This document shows, piece by piece, positions 16,645-26,186 of a DNA stretch of 64,000 bases. How positions within the stretch are numbered: position 1 is the stretch's first letter; each line of letters starts with the position of its first letter. This DNA is from Burkholderia territorii (lineage in GTDB: Bacteria > Pseudomonadota > Gammaproteobacteria > Burkholderiales > Burkholderiaceae): contig NZ_CADFEJ010000001.1 in the NCBI RefSeq assembly GCF_902833055.1, forward strand, positions 990,620-1,054,619, in the 5' to 3' direction. The notes under the pieces are model-generated. The model was not told the DNA's origin, searched no databases, and worked only from the letters and a program-made list of their open reading frames with translations. The translations under genes and the position numbers were made by a program.

Positions 16645-17418
16645 CTAAGCGGCCGATACCGATCGTGTCGACCAGAACGGGTCTCCCACGGTGCGGCCAA
16701 GCTGGGATGCCTGCTCCCGCGCCATCGCAGCCAGGCGGTCAACCTCGGTCGGCGAACTCATCGTGAGCGGAAACGCGAGACTGAACGCCAACGACTCGCC
16801 ACTGGACGGATCGCCGACTGCGCATCCGACAGCCCCGATCCCGGGTAACGATTCGTCCAGCGCGACCGAAAAACCGGTGCGCCGCGTTTCCGCGACCCGC
16901 CGCATGAGTTCGTCGATGGAGTTCGGGGCGGCAGACGAAGCGGGGGGCAACCCATCGGGGAACAAGCGCACGATGGATTGGTCGGTCTCGCGCGCCAGGA
17001 GTGCCCGGCCCGTCGAACCGGCCCAAGCGGGACCGCGTTGCCCCGGAAATGTGACCATGCGCAGCGGATGAATACCCGGATGGACACGCAGCACGACGAC
17101 TTCCTGCTTGTCGAGCACCGAGATGTAGCCCGTGTGCCCCGTCTGCTCGCACAATCCGCTCAGCGCCTTGTCCATCATGCTGAGTAATGGCGTCGACGCC
17201 CGGACCATATGCGCGAGCTCGAGCAACATCAAGGCGGGACCGTAGGCAAGCGTTCCCGGGTCGCGCTCGAGGAGCATCTGCTCGCCCATTTGCTTCAACA
17301 AGCGCGATGCCGAACTCTTCGGCATACCGAGGTGCTGAACAACATCGCTGACCGTGACGGCCCGGCGCAGCCGAGTCAGTAGCTGCAGGATCGCGCTGGC
17401 GTTTTCGAGAGAGCTCAT
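16645..17418 (-). CDS. IclR-family transcriptional regulator
   Basis: A 257-residue regulator starting MSSLENASAILQLLTRLRRA. The N-terminal winged helix (residues 1-65) has VSDVVQHLGMPKSSASRLLKQMGEQ. The effector domain shows GYISVLDKQEVVVLRVHPG, the GRALLAR motif and TGFSVALDESLPGIGAVGCAV. IclR proteins bind a small ligand and usually repress or activate the adjacent operon. It lies 71 bp upstream of AroM in the same direction, so it probably controls the AroM-PepE-OPT-DUF1177 genes. Confidence 0.88.
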   Translation of the reverse strand: MSSLENASAILQLLTRLRRAVTVSDVVQHLGMPKSSASRLLKQMGEQMLLERDPGTLAYGPALMLLELAHMVRASTPLLSMMDKALSGLCEQTGHTGYISVLDKQEVVVLRVHPGIHPLRMVTFPGQRGPAWAGSTGRALLARETDQSIVRLFPDGLPPASSAAPNSIDELMRRVAETRRTGFSVALDESLPGIGAVGCAVGDPSSGESLAFSLAFPLTMSSPTEVDRLAAMAREQASQLGRTVGDPFWSTRSVSAA

Positions 17419-17592
17419 CTTTGGTTCCGTATTTTGGAACTACGTTCCACAATAAGAAACATAATGGCGAGAACCTCCCTAGACAACCAGTAGTAGTTTC
17501 CCGAACGGCCGGCACACGGTCCGACCTTGCTTCGATCCCGCGTCTGAATGGAGCCTCGGCGGACCCATCGACACATGAATGCGTCTACCCTT

Positions 17593-18402
17593 TCATCGCG
17601 CAAATCGACCCTGCTTGCGCTTGATGCCACTCGCCGTCAACACGATCAGCGATACGACAACGATCATCACGGTAGCCAACGCGTTCATCTCCGGATTCAT
17701 GCCGAGACGTACGCGCGAGAACACCACCAGCGGCAGCGTGGTCGCACCCGGCCCGGAGAGAAACGCCGACAGAATGAGGTCGTCGAGCGAAATCGTGAAC
17801 GACAGCAGCCATCCGGATACGACCGCCTGAACTATCGCCGGCAGCGTCACATGGAAAAAAGCGGCGACCGGCCCTGCCCCCAGATCCAGCGCGGCCTCCT
17901 CGATCGCGATATTCAGCTCCTTCACGCGCGACTGAACGATGACCGCGACGTATGAAACGCACAGCACCGTATGCCCGATCGCCATCGTCACCCAGCCTCG
18001 TCCGGGCGGCCAGCCGAAACACTGCTCGAGCGTGACGAACAACAGCAGCAATGCGATGCCGAGTACTACTTCAGGGATGACGAGCGGTGCATTGATCAGC
18101 AGCGAGAACGCGGGCCGCCCGCGAAAGCGGCTGAATCGCGCGAGAGCGAAGCCCGCCCATGTACCGATCAGGATCGACAGGCATGCAGTGGTCAGTGCGA
18201 TCTTCAGCGAAAGACCGGCCGCATGCAGCAGTTCATCGTCGTGCATCAGCGCGGCATACCATCTCAACGATGCGTGGGACCATACGCTTGCCAGCTTCGA
18301 ATCGTTGAACGAGTAAACGATCACGCTCGCGATCGGAGCGTACAGGAATGCAAATCCGAGAACGAGCACGAGCACGCTCGCCTTTCCAGTCAAGTTCTTC
18401 AC
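17593..18402 (-). CDS. Polyamine-type ABC transporter permease (PotC-like)
   Basis: A 269-residue inner-membrane permease. It starts at GTG 18402, which overlaps the stop of the PotB-like gene (GTGA); much longer in-frame reading upstream is only the shadow of that gene. Six membrane segments are visible. PotC hallmarks are FLYAPIASVIVYSFNDSKLASVW at the start and the EAA loop EEAALDLGAGPVAAFFHVTLPAI. With its partners it would import polyamines or a similar cationic compound. Last gene of the operon. Confidence 0.9.
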   Translation of the reverse strand: MKNLTGKASVLVLVLGFAFLYAPIASVIVYSFNDSKLASVWSHASLRWYAALMHDDELLHAAGLSLKIALTTACLSILIGTWAGFALARFSRFRGRPAFSLLINAPLVIPEVVLGIALLLLFVTLEQCFGWPPGRGWVTMAIGHTVLCVSYVAVIVQSRVKELNIAIEEAALDLGAGPVAAFFHVTLPAIVQAVVSGWLLSFTISLDDLILSAFLSGPGATTLPLVVFSRVRLGMNPEMNALATVMIVVVSLIVLTASGIKRKQGRFAR

Positions 18403-19364
18403 GCCGTACCTCCACGCTCGCGGCTCTGATAATGCTGAAATGCGGCGATCGGCACGAGCAGCAACACCATCATCGCAACGGTAATGGCTGCCGCCGCCGG
18501 CCAGTCCATATTGTTGAAGAACTCGTCCCACATCAACCGCCCGATCATCAACGTGCCCGATCCACCGAGCAGCTCCGGAATCACGTATTCGCCGACCGAT
18601 GGAATGAACACCAGCAGGCTGCCGGCAACAATGCCGTTTCGAGCAAGCGGGATAGTGACGCGAAAGAACGCCTCCACCGGCCCGGCGCCGAGATCGTAGG
18701 CCGCCTCGAGCAGGCGCATGTCCATCTTCATCAGGTGCGCGCACAACGGCATGATCATGAACGGGAGGTACGAGTACACCATTCCGATATAGACGCCGAT
18801 ATCGGTGTGATAGAGCCGTAGCGGCGACACGATCAGCCCGATTGCCATCAGGGTTCGGTTCAGTATGCCGTCGTCCTTGAGAAGGCCGCTCCATGCATAG
18901 ACCCGCAGCAGGAACGACGTCCAGAATGGCAACATCACACCAAGCAGCAGGACGTTCCTGCGCGCCGGCGACGCTCGCGAAATGCAATACGCGAACGGAA
19001 AACCGAGCACGAGGCAAAGCGCGGTTGAGATCGCCGCGATTTTCAGCGAACTGAAGTAAGTCGAAACATAGAGACTGTCCGCCAGCACGTCGGCGTAATG
19101 CCGCAGGCTCAATACGATCCGAACCAACGAATCCGACACGACGAACGTGTCCGTATAGGGCGGGCTTCGAAGCGCGACGTCCGAAAAGCTGATCTTGATG
19201 ACCAGCAGAAACGGAATGGCGAGCGCCGCAGTGAGCCAGGCCGACGGCACGGCGATCGCGATGCTGCGCCGACTCGGCACAATCGATCCAAGCCACGCCG
19301 GTACGCGTTGCAGTGCGCCCGGCAGCCGGCGGTGCCACGTCAATTGAATGCGGGAAGTATTCAT
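18399..19364 (-). CDS. Polyamine-type ABC transporter permease (PotB-like)
   Basis: A 321-residue inner-membrane permease with an N-terminal basic leader and six membrane segments. The ATG at 19364 overlaps the ATPase stop (ATGA); its own stop overlaps the next permease start. PotB hallmarks are IKISFSDVALRSPPYTDTF, the GVMLPFWTSFLLRVYAW segment and the EAA loop EAAYDLGAGPVEAFFRVTIPLA, followed by FIPSVGEYVIPELLGG. It forms the membrane channel with the PotC-like subunit. Confidence 0.9.
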   Translation of the reverse strand: MNTSRIQLTWHRRLPGALQRVPAWLGSIVPSRRSIAIAVPSAWLTAALAIPFLLVIKISFSDVALRSPPYTDTFVVSDSLVRIVLSLRHYADVLADSLYVSTYFSSLKIAAISTALCLVLGFPFAYCISRASPARRNVLLLGVMLPFWTSFLLRVYAWSGLLKDDGILNRTLMAIGLIVSPLRLYHTDIGVYIGMVYSYLPFMIMPLCAHLMKMDMRLLEAAYDLGAGPVEAFFRVTIPLARNGIVAGSLLVFIPSVGEYVIPELLGGSGTLMIGRLMWDEFFNNMDWPAAAAITVAMMVLLLVPIAAFQHYQSRERGGTA

Positions 19365-20515
19365 GCCGTCAGCACCATTACATCGTCGGCGTCCCAGCAT
19401 ATGGAGACCTCTTGCCCCACGACGGGCAGGGGTTCTCCCGTCACGCCCGCGACTGGCACATGCGACACCACGGTCTTGCCGCCTGGCAGCGCGACATGGA
19501 AGCTCGAATAGTCGCCCATGTAAACCGCATCGACGATCGTACCGTCAGCACAGTTTCGTTGACCGGCGATCCGACGACGCGAGATTCTGACTCGGGGCGG
19601 CCGTATCGAAACGGCGACCGCCATGCCACGCGTTCCCGCGATGCCGTGGTCGACGTAGATTTCCGACTCGACTTGCTCGCAGCGGATCACCGCATGATCC
19701 GGGCCGAGCTCGCGCACGGTCCCTTCGAGAATGTTGGTCGTGCCGATGAAAGTCGCCGTGAACCTGCAGTTCGGATACTCGTAGACGTCGCGAGGCGTTC
19801 CTGTCTGCACGATGTTTCCGGTGCTCATGATCGCGAGGCGGTCAGCCATCGCCATGGCCTCCTCCTGGTCGTGCGTCACCATGATGCAAGTCACGCCGAC
19901 CTTCTCGATGATCTTCACGAGTTCCAGTTGCGTCTGCTGGCGAGTCTGCCGATCCAGTGCCGACATCGGTTCGTCGAGAAGCAGAAGCTTCGGCTGTTTT
20001 GCCAGCGATCGCGCAAGCGCGACACGCTGCTGCTGCCCGCCGGACAGCTGGTCGGGCCACCGGCTCGCGAACGAAGTCATCTGCACCAGCTCAAGCATCT
20101 GCATGACGCGCTCCCTGCGGGCAAGCCGGGTCATCTTTTCCCATTTCAGACCGAATGCGACGTTCTGCGCGACGCTCAGATGCGGAAACAGCGCATATGA
20201 CTGAAACATCATGTTGACTGGCCGCCGATATGGCGGACATTCCGTAATGTCCGTTCCATCGACGAGAATACGGCCCGAAGTCGGTGTCTCGAAGCCGGCC
20301 AGCATGCGCAACAACGTCGACTTTCCGCATCCGGAACTGCCCAGCAATGCGAACAGTTCGCCCTTGCCAACGCAGAGATCGACTTCGTGCACGGCAACCG
20401 CATCGCCGAACTTCTTGACCAGTTTCTCGATGCGGACGAAACCCGCGTCGCTGCGCGGCGGCTCGCTTATGGTGGTCGGCCGCTGAAACAGCGGTGCGGC
20501 ATCGGTGAGATTCAT
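19361..20515 (-). CDS. Polyamine-type ABC transporter ATP-binding protein (PotA/PotG-like)
   Basis: A 384-residue ATPase. Walker A GSSGCGKST is at 59-67, Q-loop Gln at 105, signature LSGGQQQR at 157-164, Walker B LLLLDEP at 177-183 and the switch His in MVTHDQEEAM. The C-terminal TOBE-like domain includes VSIRPPRVRISRRR. Order on the minus strand is ATPase, PotB, PotC with 4-bp overlaps, so the three are translated as a unit. It powers import of the substrate caught by the PotF-like protein. Confidence 0.92.
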   Translation of the reverse strand: MNLTDAAPLFQRPTTISEPPRSDAGFVRIEKLVKKFGDAVAVHEVDLCVGKGELFALLGSSGCGKSTLLRMLAGFETPTSGRILVDGTDITECPPYRRPVNMMFQSYALFPHLSVAQNVAFGLKWEKMTRLARRERVMQMLELVQMTSFASRWPDQLSGGQQQRVALARSLAKQPKLLLLDEPMSALDRQTRQQTQLELVKIIEKVGVTCIMVTHDQEEAMAMADRLAIMSTGNIVQTGTPRDVYEYPNCRFTATFIGTTNILEGTVRELGPDHAVIRCEQVESEIYVDHGIAGTRGMAVAVSIRPPRVRISRRRIAGQRNCADGTIVDAVYMGDYSSFHVALPGGKTVVSHVPVAGVTGEPLPVVGQEVSICWDADDVMVLTA

Positions 20516-20576
20516 GGAGTACCCGTTTAACTGAAAATGAAATCGGATTGGGTCGGTACGCGTGTCATGCGCGATG

Positions 20577-22058
20577 TCAGAACGTATAGACCAGCGTCGT
20601 GCCGATCACGTCATTGCTCTTTCGCCAAGAGCCGTCCGCGCGCTGGAACACGCTCTTGTTTGCCCAGTCATGGCGGTATTCGACCTTGATCGTGTAGTTC
20701 ACGGCCGGGTAGAACATCAGGTCGAATGCGACGTCCTGCCGATTCGCCCCGCGACATTCGAGTCCGTTGTCGCTCGACGCGGCCAGACAGGACGGGTCGA
20801 TCCCAAAGCCGTTCAGCCCGTCGGTTCCGGGCGAAGCGACGCCTGCCAGCGCGCTGCCGCCAACATAGGTGTTCCCGCCGCCGCCACCGTTGCGACTGTC
20901 GTTCAGATAATCCCAGCGCAATGCGACGCCCATCAACCCGATCGTCGGTAGGTGCCACTTACGCGTGTACAGCATGGAAAGCCCCCACCACGTCGCGTCC
21001 CGTCCGTTCCATGCGGCATGCTTCTGCTTGCCGACGTCGATTTCCGCGTTGAACGTGGTGTCCGCGACCGCATAGGTCGCATCGATGTCCATGAACATGT
21101 ACGTCGAAAACGGCGACGCAGTCGTACAGTTGTAGCCGAAGCCCCCGGACGCGCAATCCCCGCCGGCATTGCCCGAATAGATCGCCTGCCGACCGATCGC
21201 GCCTGCCCAGCCAACGTCCCAGGCCCCCTTGCTGCGATCGATCCGCCAATTGATCATCGGCGTGAGACTCGTATGCAGGCGTCCGCTCGAATCGGAGGCG
21301 GTGGCCGCGTGCGTCAGGTTCTGTGCATTGCCGATGATCACCTTCCAGCTGTAGTCGCCCTTGGACCCGTTATATCCGGCGCCGACGAAATAACCCGGGA
21401 TGCTGAAGTCGTACAGGAGGTTGTGCGTCAGCGTGGGCAACAGGTTGGATTGCTGCGATTCATAGCCTGCGACGCTCGGCATGAGGCCGAACAGGAACTG
21501 ATTGGTGTCATCGTGCGGGATCGTTACAAACGCCGTATTGAAAATGTTGTTTCCCTTGGCGCCGTCGAGCGTCGTATTGCCGGCGCCGCGATTGGGCTGA
21601 ATCTGGATTTCGGCTGAAGGTGCGGTAGGCCCGACCCCGAACGTCTTCTTGATGTCGAGGTACACATCGCCCATGTTGCCGCCATAGTACGTATACCCGC
21701 CGTTGTGATCGAGAAACGAGACACCGCCGCTGCGCGCATTCCGGTTGTACAGATACATCGGATCCAGATAGCCGGTGATCGACAGGCCTGCGATCGGCCC
21801 CTCGCTCGCCGCCGTACTCAGCGTCTCGACCTGCAGGTTCTGTCTGGCCACTTGCTGCTTGAGGTCGGAGAATTCTTCCTCGGAAACACCACGGTTCGCG
21901 TCGCCTGGCTTCACAGGGGCATCCTTCGCGGCACGCTCCAGACTCTCGACCTTTCTTTGCAATACCTGCAACTGCGCCTTCAACTCGTCGACGACCGTGT
22001 CCGCGTGGGAAACGGCCGGCATGCAGGCCATCAGCAGCGCTCCAATCCGCTTCTGCAT
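20577..22058 (-). CDS. DUF3138-like outer-membrane beta-barrel protein
   Basis: A 493-residue protein. The ATG at 22058 has AGGAGG seven bases upstream and begins MQKRIGALLMACMPAVSHAD, a signal peptide. Residues about 22-80 form a coiled coil (VDELKAQLQVLQRKVESLERA), then a barrel-like C-terminal part rich in alternating aromatic strands, ending in GTTLVYTF with terminal Phe. I recall the DUF3138 family as having this layout; the match is by memory. It may be a porin-like channel for the substrate of the transporter, since it lies between the binding-protein gene and the ATPase gene in one operon. Confidence 0.7.
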   Translation of the reverse strand: MQKRIGALLMACMPAVSHADTVVDELKAQLQVLQRKVESLERAAKDAPVKPGDANRGVSEEEFSDLKQQVARQNLQVETLSTAASEGPIAGLSITGYLDPMYLYNRNARSGGVSFLDHNGGYTYYGGNMGDVYLDIKKTFGVGPTAPSAEIQIQPNRGAGNTTLDGAKGNNIFNTAFVTIPHDDTNQFLFGLMPSVAGYESQQSNLLPTLTHNLLYDFSIPGYFVGAGYNGSKGDYSWKVIIGNAQNLTHAATASDSSGRLHTSLTPMINWRIDRSKGAWDVGWAGAIGRQAIYSGNAGGDCASGGFGYNCTTASPFSTYMFMDIDATYAVADTTFNAEIDVGKQKHAAWNGRDATWWGLSMLYTRKWHLPTIGLMGVALRWDYLNDSRNGGGGGNTYVGGSALAGVASPGTDGLNGFGIDPSCLAASSDNGLECRGANRQDVAFDLMFYPAVNYTIKVEYRHDWANKSVFQRADGSWRKSNDVIGTTLVYTF

Positions 22059-22151
22059 CTCGTGCCTCCTCACCCTTAAATTATTTCGTTATGCGTATTA
22101 ACAAGCATGGCATTCATTCCGTGAGACGCCGTCATGCGGCGTCGCGTCTGC

Positions 22152-23270
22152 CTATCGCCCGGCCTTCAGTTCGAGGTAGTCCCGATTGATCTGACGCATC
22201 AGCGAAATCGGCAGCGGCTTCTCGAGCGTCACCCGCTTCATGTCCTCGGGTGGTGGAAAGATGGCCGGATCATTCATGATCTTCGGATCTATCAGCGGAC
22301 GCGCGGCGCTGACCGAGGTCGGATACTTGATCTCGTTGGTTTGCGCCGCCGATACATCCGCACGCAACATGAAATCGATGAACTTCATCGCGTTGTCCTT
22401 GTGCGGCGAACCCACGGGAATGGCGAACATGTCGACCCACAGCGGCGCGCCCTCCTTCGGAATGACGAAGGTCAGATCGAATTTCCGCCCCGCGGCCTTC
22501 GCCTGGAGCTTCGCCGTTTGCGCGTCGCCGGAATACGCCACGGCAGCGCACACGTCTCCGCCTGCGAGATCCGCGATATAGCTGGACGAACTGAACTGCG
22601 TAACGTACGGGCGAATCGCCTTGAGTTTGTCCAGCGCGGTCTTGAAATCCTTCGGATCCTGCGTACCGGGATCGAGTTTCGCGCCGAACAACGCGTCCTG
22701 GAAGGTCTCGCCACCGTTGTCCTGCAGCGAGACTCCGCACGACTTCAGCTTGGTGGCCCACTTCGGGTCAAAGATCATGTCCCAACTGTTCAGTGGAGCG
22801 TCCGTACCCGCGCGCTTCCTGACCTCGGTCAAGTTGTAGGCGAGCCCCGTGATCCCCCACACGTACGGCACGCCATATTCGCCCTTGGGGTCGTTGACCT
22901 TGATCAGATTGACGATCTGCGGATCGAGATTCTTCAGGTTCGGCAGCTTCGCCGGATCGAGCCGAGCAAACAGGCCGGCGTCCTTTTCCTTCGCGAAGTA
23001 GTTGTTGCTCGGCACGACGATGTCGTAGTCCGACCGCCCGGCAAGCAGCTTGGTCATCAGCGTATCGTCGGTGTCGTAGACGTCGTACGTCACCTTGATG
23101 CCCGTCTCCTTCTCGAACTTCTCGACGGTGCCCGGCGCGATGTTTTCCGAGAAGTTGTAGACATGAAGCACCTTGGCCTCGTCGGCGTGCGCCGTCGTGC
23201 AGCAGATCGCCGCCGTGATCGCGCATGAAACTGCCGCAAGGTTCGCCTTCAGACTGAATCGAGTATGCAT
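22152..23270 (-). CDS. Polyamine-type periplasmic substrate-binding protein (PotF/PotD-like)
   Basis: A 372-residue periplasmic binding protein with a signal peptide ending near TAHADEAK. Family hallmarks are VLHVYNFSENIAPGTVEKFEKE, TGIKVTYDVYDTDDTLMTKLLAG, YDIVVPSNNYFAKE, YGVPYVWGITGLAYN and a late AHKDNAMKFIDFMLR-like segment (here PHKDNAMKFIDFMLR). Polyamine-binding proteins use aromatic and acidic residues such as the W and Y of this YVWG region. It lies 12 bp downstream of the HyuA gene, so uptake and breakdown are encoded together. Confidence 0.9.
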   Translation of the reverse strand: MHTRFSLKANLAAVSCAITAAICCTTAHADEAKVLHVYNFSENIAPGTVEKFEKETGIKVTYDVYDTDDTLMTKLLAGRSDYDIVVPSNNYFAKEKDAGLFARLDPAKLPNLKNLDPQIVNLIKVNDPKGEYGVPYVWGITGLAYNLTEVRKRAGTDAPLNSWDMIFDPKWATKLKSCGVSLQDNGGETFQDALFGAKLDPGTQDPKDFKTALDKLKAIRPYVTQFSSSSYIADLAGGDVCAAVAYSGDAQTAKLQAKAAGRKFDLTFVIPKEGAPLWVDMFAIPVGSPHKDNAMKFIDFMLRADVSAAQTNEIKYPTSVSAARPLIDPKIMNDPAIFPPPEDMKRVTLEKPLPISLMRQINRDYLELKAGR

Positions 23271-23282
23271 GGCTGTCTGGAC

Positions 23283-24863
23283 CTATTGACGATGTGAAGG
23301 GTTCGCCGACGACACAAGGCGGCCGGCCACCTTGAACCGGATTCGCGTTGCATTGCCCGGGAGATAGGAAAGCGGCACATCCTCCTGCTCGAGGATCTCC
23401 ACCGTGGCCGGATCGGCACCCGCATGAACGGCGGCCCGAATCGCTTCGTCGCGCAAGGACGCCAGCGTCTCGTCGCGGCTGTCGTCGCGCATCGTCACGA
23501 TGCGATCGACCTCGCCGCTGACATCGCCGATCGCGACGCCGATTGCGTTGGCCGCACCGAAGTTGGCCGGGCGGATAACTTCGTCGGCACCGTCGATGCG
23601 GTCGGGAAACAGCGCGCTTCCGCCGCCGACCAGAATGACCGGCAGCGGCGCACCGCTGGTCCTGATCCGGTCAACACCGCTCGCCAGTTGCCACAGCACC
23701 GTGTTGAAGGCAGTGCGGCAGAAGCCGACTGACACGTCGGGCACTCGGTCGCCGATGCAAAGTCCGGTGCCGAGAACCGACGCGACATCGGTCAACGTCA
23801 GCGTCGATCCGCCGAACACCATCGCTTCGCTGGTCAGGCGATAGCCGACACTTTGCGGGCCGATCACCGGTACACCGTCCGGGCCGCGCCCGATTACCGT
23901 GCCGCCGCCGATGCCCAGCGAAATGATGTCAGGCATCCTGAAGTTGGTCCGCACGCCGCCGATGTCGACAGCGAGCGCGGACTGTCGCGGGAATCCCTTC
24001 GTCAACATCCCGATGTCCGCCGTGGTGCCGCCGACATCGATGACGATTGCATCCTTGCGCCCCGACAGAAACGCCGCGCCCTTCAGCGAATTGGTCGGCC
24101 CGCATCCGATCGTGAGCACCGGAAACGCACGGGCGACATCGGCCGACATCAGCGTGCCGTCATTCTGTCCGATCATCGCGCGCGCATGGTCGAGTCGCGT
24201 CGCCTTGAGCGCGTTGCCGAACCCGGCGATGACGTCCTCGATCACGTCGCCCAGCGCCGCATTCAGGATCGACGCGTTCTCGCGAGGCAGGAAACCGACC
24301 GATCCGGTCCGGTGCGAAAGCGTCACCGGGATCGCGCCGAGTTCATCCGCTACCCACTGCTCGACCAGGCGCTCCTGTTCGGGATTGATGTTGGAAAATA
24401 CGCCGCAGACGGCAATCGCATCGACGCAGCCGCGCCATTGGCGAACGGTGCTCCGAATCTCGCTCTCGACGAGCCTGCTGAGGAGACGGCCGTCGTATTC
24501 GTAACCTCCGCCCACGATGCGCCATTGCAAACCGACGGCCGCCGCGAGATCGCGCGGCCAGTTGGCCAGCGGCGGCACGGACGCGGACGATGGGCCGGCC
24601 AGCCGAAGCAACCCGACCCGCCGCAACCGCTTGCGCTCGACGATCGCATTGGTGCAATGCGTGGTGCCCAGCATCGCCAGCCCAATCTCGCCGCTCGCAA
24701 TGCCGGTCTCCGACAGCAACTGCTCGATGGCGGCGCGCACGCCGCCGAACACGTCGACGGTCGTCGGCACCTTCGCCGTCGCGATGCAGGTCAGGTTTTC
24801 ATTCAGGATGGCGGCGTCCGTATTCGTGCCGCCGACGTCGATTCCAATTCGATAGGCGGTCAT
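23283..24863 (-). CDS. Hydantoinase/oxoprolinase-family protein (HyuA-like, N-type subunit)
   Basis: A 526-residue cytoplasmic ATP-dependent amidohydrolase-type protein. The ATG at 24863 gives MTAYRIGIDVGGTNTDAAIL, the family's first phosphate-binding motif; a second, VIDVGGTTADIGML, lies in the middle, and SLGIGGGTVIGRG follows. These are actin-like ATPase features of HyuA. It is shorter than classical HyuA (about 650-700) and has no HyuB partner here. Its start overlaps the DUF917 stop by 4 bp (ATGA). The family opens hydantoin or 5-oxoproline rings with ATP. With DUF917 it is expected to act on a hydantoin or thiohydantoin. Confidence 0.87.
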   Translation of the reverse strand: MTAYRIGIDVGGTNTDAAILNENLTCIATAKVPTTVDVFGGVRAAIEQLLSETGIASGEIGLAMLGTTHCTNAIVERKRLRRVGLLRLAGPSSASVPPLANWPRDLAAAVGLQWRIVGGGYEYDGRLLSRLVESEIRSTVRQWRGCVDAIAVCGVFSNINPEQERLVEQWVADELGAIPVTLSHRTGSVGFLPRENASILNAALGDVIEDVIAGFGNALKATRLDHARAMIGQNDGTLMSADVARAFPVLTIGCGPTNSLKGAAFLSGRKDAIVIDVGGTTADIGMLTKGFPRQSALAVDIGGVRTNFRMPDIISLGIGGGTVIGRGPDGVPVIGPQSVGYRLTSEAMVFGGSTLTLTDVASVLGTGLCIGDRVPDVSVGFCRTAFNTVLWQLASGVDRIRTSGAPLPVILVGGGSALFPDRIDGADEVIRPANFGAANAIGVAIGDVSGEVDRIVTMRDDSRDETLASLRDEAIRAAVHAGADPATVEILEQEDVPLSYLPGNATRIRFKVAGRLVSSANPSHRQ

Positions 24864-25951
24864 GCGCGCCTCCTTGCGATCGATTCGACCGGCTCGTAAT
24901 CCACTTCGTAGCCGAAGTACCGGGGGCCGGTCGTCCGGACGCCCTCCTCGGTGCGCCATTGGTCGTGACACGGGCAGGCAAGCAACGCGACACGCATACC
25001 GTACGTCAGCGTTTCAGTGGGAATGGCATGTCCGGTTTCATGATCGACGAGCGTGATCAGGTCGGGCGTGGTCGCCAGCACACCTCGCGCATCCCGCGCG
25101 ACCAGAAACTCGTTCTGGAAATTCACGGTCACGCTGCGCCCGGTGTCCTGCTCGATGCCCGCGATCTCCATCGAGCCGCGCGTAAATCCGCCCGTCGTGC
25201 GACGCTTCAGGTCGACGATCTTCCCTTCGATCAGCAGGTAGCCATTCAGCGCGTCGGCCAGACCGGTCGCGACGTTGCCACCCTGACGGTCTCCTGCCCG
25301 CGAAATCAGCCGACCGATCTCCTCGGCCAGCGTGATCGTGCCCGGTATCGCGCACCGGCGCACTTCCTCCCCGGTCAGGGGAAAATCGCACGCGGTTGCG
25401 TTCGCACCCATTGCGTCCACCAGCGGACGGCACAGACGCTCCCCCCATTCGCCGTCGCTCGGATACACGGTCACGCGATTGCCACGTTCGTCGGCGAACG
25501 TGGCGATGCGTGCAGCGAGACCATGCAGATGAAATGACACCATCTGATATTCCGGAAAGGCGCGCCCCATTGCATCCGCATCGATGACTGGCAGCCGGCG
25601 TCGCGCCGCCAGGATAAGCGGCACCAGCGAATTGCCGCCGCCGATCTCGACGGGCATCGTCGCGAACGCCCGTTTGCCGAGCGCGGCCTGCATATCGTCG
25701 AACACGATGTCCAGCTCGCGCCCGGACGGGAGTTTTTCGATCGAGACCGAGGGGGCGCCCATCATCGATGTCGGCAGAATCAGCGCGCCGGCTGGTACCT
25801 CGTTCACGTCCAGCAGTTCGATCGGGCCGCTGCGGCGAATTTCGTCGAGCGCGATGTAAAGCCCGATCGCCGTATCGCCACCGCCGCCGGTACCCAGGAC
25901 TGCTGCCCCCAGCGCGATGTTTCTGACCGCGTCTTCATCAAGCTGCCGCAT
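24860..25951 (-). CDS. DUF917 protein (S-methyl-thiohydantoin desulfurase-type)
   Basis: A 363-residue cytoplasmic protein. The ATG at 25951 starts MRQLDEDAVRNIALGAAVLG, leading into the conserved LGTGGGGDTAIG loop. Other family parts are TSMMGAPSVSIEKLPSG, MPVEIGGGNSLVPLILAA, LPVIDADAMGRAFPEYQM and a C-terminal half with NEFLVARDARGVLATTPDLITLVDHETG. I recall that Pfam renamed the N-terminal DUF917 domain after an S-methyl thiohydantoin desulfurase. Members nearly always pair with HyuA-like genes, as here with an ATGA overlap. The reaction in this organism is inferred. Confidence 0.85.
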   Translation of the reverse strand: MRQLDEDAVRNIALGAAVLGTGGGGDTAIGLYIALDEIRRSGPIELLDVNEVPAGALILPTSMMGAPSVSIEKLPSGRELDIVFDDMQAALGKRAFATMPVEIGGGNSLVPLILAARRRLPVIDADAMGRAFPEYQMVSFHLHGLAARIATFADERGNRVTVYPSDGEWGERLCRPLVDAMGANATACDFPLTGEEVRRCAIPGTITLAEEIGRLISRAGDRQGGNVATGLADALNGYLLIEGKIVDLKRRTTGGFTRGSMEIAGIEQDTGRSVTVNFQNEFLVARDARGVLATTPDLITLVDHETGHAIPTETLTYGMRVALLACPCHDQWRTEEGVRTTGPRYFGYEVDYEPVESIARRRA

Positions 25952-26186
25952 GCATGCCCCCTGCCGCAGCGCCCCGTCGACTGCTCGGCTCGCCTGTTTG
26001 TCGTTCCATTTCTTGAGTGCCCCTCTGGTTCTCGGTTGAATCGCCACGCTGGATGCAAAGTGCATCCGACAGCGTGGAACCGAGAATCGGGCGCCAAATT
26101 ACGACGGTCACTAGACAAGATGTGCAGCGGGATGCCGATCGTTTATCCCTCGGGGATAACGGTCAAACTTGCGGGGCGCAGCCGAG

